NCBI GenBank assembly: GCA_020746105.1
Contig: CM036632.1
Location: 7,238,001-7,302,000 of the forward strand
DNA: 64,000 bases
Direction: 5' to 3'
From: Trogon surrucura
Taxonomy: Eukaryota; Chordata; Aves; Trogoniformes; Trogonidae
Below are positions 61,501 to 64,000 of this stretch, in pieces; the stretch's first letter is position 1, and every line of letters begins with the position of its first letter. A program made the translations under genes and the position numbers. The notes beneath the pieces are model-generated. The model saw only the letters and a list, made by a program, of their open reading frames with translations. It was not told where the DNA came from and did not search any database.

Positions 61501-61982
61501 CTCAGACTTTATCAACATAAAATAAAATCAAATATAGTCTTCATGTAACAATACAGTTCCTTAGTGAGGCAATGTAAAATTACCAAAGGAGGGTAAAATA
61601 AAAAATTAAGGCCTTATACCAAAGCATGACTCCATGTATATAATTTAAGTATATGAAATATACATGACATTTACTCTTGTAGAGTGGATGGATGGATGTT
61701 TCCATTTACTTCTCTGTTTTCAGAATTACAACTCCCAGAGGGTATTTTTAGGTTACCTTGCTATCTTGATGTAGTAATGCGTTGGCTTTGGCATCAGGAA
61801 TTCTCCAGGTATCTCTACTTCTGCAGTTTGAGCTGAAAAATTACTTAGAAAGCGGCACTTTTCCTCTATGAGGAAGAACTTTGGAAGCTGTTTGGTTTTT
61901 GCCTCCAGGATTTTAATCCATTTCTTCAGTTTAGAGATAAGATTGTGAAGTTTCATTGACCCTGGCACACTGAAGTCAAAGT
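55270..61982 (-). CDS. TRRAP: TRRAP, C-terminal part (six exons, gene continues past window end)
   Basis: The joined exons (61982-61757, 61176-60959, 59498-59314, 57561-57358, 56430-56236, 55554-55270) give 436 complete codons with no stop until the terminal TAA. I recognise the protein as the end of transformation/transcription domain-associated protein. TRRAP is a giant nuclear PIKK-family scaffold of about 3,800 residues that brings transcription factors such as MYC and E2F to the TIP60/NuA4 and SAGA acetyltransferase complexes. The part here covers nearly all of the PI3K-like pseudokinase domain and the FATC tail. All introns are GT-AG and short (681, 927, 1752, 1460 and 580 bp, from 3' to 5'). 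The kinase residues are degenerate, as known for TRRAP: the ATP-binding Lys position reads Met (YLVM), the DRH catalytic loop is replaced by a stretch around HLNRLNPEM, and DFG reads D-I-N when aligned by eye. No frameshift or internal stop is seen, so the gene looks functional. The 5' exons lie beyond 64000. Confidence 0.97.
56236..56430 (-). CDS. TRRAP: TRRAP exon, pseudokinase activation-loop region
   Basis: The acceptor is AAATCCAG before 56430 and the donor is AAG|GTTTGTA at 56235. It has exactly 65 codons in phase 0, DTGKLNVAYFRFDIND to FAQPNFK. The Mg-binding DFG motif of active kinases appears as D-I-N in FRFDIND. The following RPVPFRLTPNISEFL matches the part of PIKKs normally written VPFRLTxN just after the activation loop, which is well conserved even in this pseudokinase. 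The donor GTTTGTA is weaker than the others, with T at intron position +3 and T at +4. Confidence 0.97.
57358..57561 (-). CDS. TRRAP: TRRAP exon, pseudokinase C-lobe with degenerate catalytic loop
   Basis: The acceptor is CTGTAG before 57561 and the donor is CAG|GTATGTG at 57357. It is in phase at both ends and has 68 codons, from VLRDILKEVQSNM to NPEMLQIAQ. It begins a C-lobe helix pair (MLKEWALHTFPNATDYWTFR) and reaches the position of the catalytic loop. Active PIKKs carry G-x-GDRH-xx-N there; this protein has GFAEFIFHLNRLNPEM, with no catalytic Asp-Arg-His. Phase-0 boundaries on both sides mean skipping this exon would keep the frame. Confidence 0.97.
59314..59498 (-). CDS. TRRAP: TRRAP exon, pseudokinase central part
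   Basis: The acceptor is TTCTTCCTAG before 59498 and the donor is CAG|GTATTAG at 59313. With the base carried over from the previous exon it encodes 62 residues, from VPRVVAVSPQMRLVED to RGTQASHQ. The segment SLSLVEIYKQRCAKKGIEHDNPISRYY is characteristic of TRRAP and sits in the linker between N-lobe and C-lobe. A longer open frame runs past both splice sites (59149-59592), but only the part between the sites belongs to the protein; the flanks are intron. Confidence 0.97.
60959..61176 (-). CDS. TRRAP: TRRAP exon, pseudokinase N-lobe
   Basis: The acceptor CCTTATAG precedes 61176 and the donor G|GTACTG follows 60959. The first G completes the Arg codon of the previous exon. Then come 72 codons (FMPRVEIVQKH to KRHLFFT) and one base of a split Val codon. 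It holds the N-lobe glycine-loop counterpart (YIRGHNGKIYPYLV). Where mTOR has FLLKGHEDLRQDER, this protein reads YLVMNDACLTESRREER. The ATP-contacting Lys is therefore Met, in line with TRRAP having no kinase activity. The basic stretch CLEKRKETTKRH near the end is a typical TRRAP segment. Confidence 0.97.
61757..61982 (-). CDS. TRRAP: TRRAP exon, start of pseudokinase domain
   Basis: This is the most 5' TRRAP exon in the window. The acceptor is ATTTTAG just above 61982 and the donor is AG|GTAACC at 61756. The exon opens with two bases of a split codon, then 74 codons from FDFSVPGSMKLHN to PTHYYIKIA, and closes with AG, the first two bases of an Arg codon. It holds the region leading into the kinase N-lobe, with a Lys-rich helix (KLKKWIKILEAKTK) and the EIPGEF segment, which in PIKKs precedes the first N-lobe strands. 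The upstream exon is not in the window; the acceptor implies an intron of at least 2 kb to its left in gene order. The first split codon (x-AC) cannot be resolved. Confidence 0.96.
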
Positions 61983-64000
61983 CTAAAATAAATAAATAAA
62001 AATTAAAATATATAGATATATATACGTGCACACAAAACCTCAGCATTTAAAATTCTATATAGGGTATTTAACTACCAAGTGTCTGAAGTTTGCATTTTCA
62101 AAGAGGTTCTTTCAGCCACGTGCCCTCAGGCAAAATACTTTAAGGAATCCCATACACAGCACATACACCTGTTACGTATAAAAGCATCACACTAGTTTTG
62201 AAGACCATAGTAAAACAGAAAACTAATACCATCAGCAGCTCACACACACAAAAAAGGAAAGTAGGCTACCAAGCAAGCCCCGCAGAGATAACACGGGTAC
62301 CTACGAACCCTAAAAACAAACACGAGCAGCTTCAGACAAACAGAGAGAGACCCAAGAATCATTAAGGAAGAGTCGGAGTGTAACTGGATGTAGGATCACA
62401 GAACAGCAACAACACTGCACCCGTCGATCCTGGAGGAGAACAAGTCATACAGTTCAACAGTGCAAAGCAAATACCCCCACACAAAGCTGTGCTGCATATT
62501 TCATCTCTATGGAAAAATCTTTGAGTAAAGTCCTAAAATTATGTATAAAACTTCAAACTGTCAGAATCTGCTACCTCTCTTCTGTACACAACTCTAAAAT
62601 ACTCTCTATTATTCAGCAAATAATGAACTTTCCAAGATTTTCTCTGTTTTACAGTCATGTAAGAAAAACATACTATGGAAATTTTAAATACTGTTACTGC
62701 ATTTAACTGTCTATATACTGCAACCAGACCAAATGCATAGAAAGAAAACAGCAATAAACTAATCGATCAGATCATTTAGCGAAAGAGTAACAATAAGCTT
62801 ATTTTATAGTCTAGCACTACAATTTTCTGCCTGTTTCATTAAGAGCGATTTACTTATTTAAAATCAGTGGAAGCTTTTGACTTTTAAAATGCATGAAAGA
62901 GCCTCCACTGAAGGACAACGTAGAATCTGTGAGCAACTGCAGGACAAGTAGTAAAATTGTTTTTACTATTATTCTCCTACTACAAGCTGCAAGAAAATTC
63001 TCTTTATTCTTTCCTGCCCGAGACAATAATTGCACGCTACCACAGGAGGAACAGATACGGCCACCTAAGCAAAAATGACAGTATTATGCAAACAGCCTGC
63101 TCTTTCCCTTGCAACAGAGAAGTATTGCAGCGTGGAACTATCTCCTCTAGCCCACACACAAGCTAAGTAAGAACTTTCTCAAGGTCAATACATGGTCTTC
63201 AAACACTACACAAATACTTCTGTAACAGAAATCACTGAAGTATTGGCCATTTTCTGGGTCAATATCAAGGCCTCTCGACACTGCTTCTCACTATGGTTTC
63301 AGAACAGAGCAAATAAACAAACAAATAAATATGTTTGCATTTCCCAAAAGAAAGAGTATGAATAAACCACACACACAAATGAAATTAGGGTTCAGCACAT
63401 AAACTGTTCTCTCTGTAAACCTCATTAGTCATGACATCCCAAATTGTGCAAGTTAACTAATAGACTTTAATTTTTAAAAACCATTTCTGTATCAGAGTCT
63501 TCAGGATGCTATTTTAAGTTCAACATGTCACAAACAAAAAAGCAACAGCAAAAAAAAAGAAAGAGAATGTCAATTCAGTAATTCTGAGATTTAGAGCTAT
63601 AGCAGAAGAAACAGAATCTTCATTATGGTTCAACAGAACAGACAATTAACACAATCTCAAAAATGAGTTTGAATCTTACTGCAGAGCCTATGGTTCAGTG
63701 TTTTACACACAAACAATATCTTCCTAAACTGACGAAAAGAAAAAACACCCAACAAAATTAGAACAATCGCAAGTGCTGCTCAGAGGGGAAATTAATTTGA
63801 CCACATAAACATGCTACAAGCACCTATCTACGAGTATGTTAACCGTGAATTAAGTACAAGCACACAGAAATTACTGCATATAAATTAAAAACACTCAAAA
63901 TTTTGATTATCCACAAGGCTTACTCCTACAAACAAGCTTAAAACATTCGTTTCTTCTGCCAGAAGTGTAATTCTACACGTACACTTTTTGTCTTAACATG
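61983..64000 (-). other. TRRAP: TRRAP intron (partial)
   Basis: This follows from the acceptor at 61983. No further exon with TRRAP-like protein was found up to the window end. It contains small CA-rich and A-rich tracts (62240-62260, 63300-63330, 63536-63565) but no recognisable repeat copy or RNA gene. Open frames here (for example 62850-63035) show no protein family features. Confidence 0.7.

Noticed and set aside
1-64000. tRNA, rRNA, CRISPR array, endogenous retrovirus or LTR pair
   Set aside because: Scanned by eye on both strands; no cloverleaf with A/B boxes, no spaced direct repeats and no LTR, gag, pol or env-like sequence found apart from the CR1 reverse-transcriptase tail.

Overview
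This window is vertebrate nuclear DNA, most likely from a bird. It has long AT-rich non-coding stretches, split exons with GT-AG introns, and few interspersed repeats. Two CR1 LINE copies carry the avian-type 3' end (an ATTCTATG-like octamer). A weathered MIR-family SINE and fragments of old sauropsid repeats are also present. I see no prokaryotic gene architecture, no viral genome and no CRISPR array.

Right side (about 54.3-64.0 kb): the only gene I can name with confidence is the 3' end of TRRAP, on the minus strand. Six exons (61982-61757, 61176-60959, 59498-59314, 57561-57358, 56430-56236, 55554-55270) join in a single frame. They encode the last 436 or so residues: nearly all of the pseudokinase (PI3K-like) domain and the C-terminal FATC domain, ending ...HPWL-stop. 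A 3'UTR of about 950 nt follows and ends at an AATAAA signal near 54.33 kb. The rest of the gene lies beyond 64 kb.

Left side (1 to about 54.3 kb): no protein-coding gene is recognisable. In mammals TRRAP faces SMURF1 tail to tail a short distance away; none of its conserved exons are visible in this 54 kb. The interval holds a plus-strand CR1 (about 21.52-22.08 kb) with an undamaged reverse-transcriptase tail, a CR1 3' scrap (27.76 kb), a MIR-like SINE (17.76 kb) and low-complexity tracts. It also holds sequence that looks regulatory: a TATA-type promoter with a first exon at 20.15-20.30 kb, a weak CpG island at 50.0-50.5 kb with a minus-strand splice donor, a consensus OCT-SOX composite site at 36.65 kb, a 20-bp palindrome at 6.32 kb, and three blocks resembling conserved non-coding elements (36.3-36.7, 40.9-41.4, 51.0-51.4 kb).

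Several short intervals have good splice sites around an open frame (1.12, 3.8, 24.9, 48.5, 52.0, 53.5 and 53.6 kb). They do not assemble into one coherent reading frame, so I treat them as candidate lncRNA or unannotated exons, some of which will be chance. How things fit together: TRRAP is a scaffold subunit of histone acetyltransferase complexes. The interval beyond its 3' end looks like a regulatory and lncRNA-rich spacer. Everything about that spacer is inference from motifs and needs RNA evidence and cross-species alignment.
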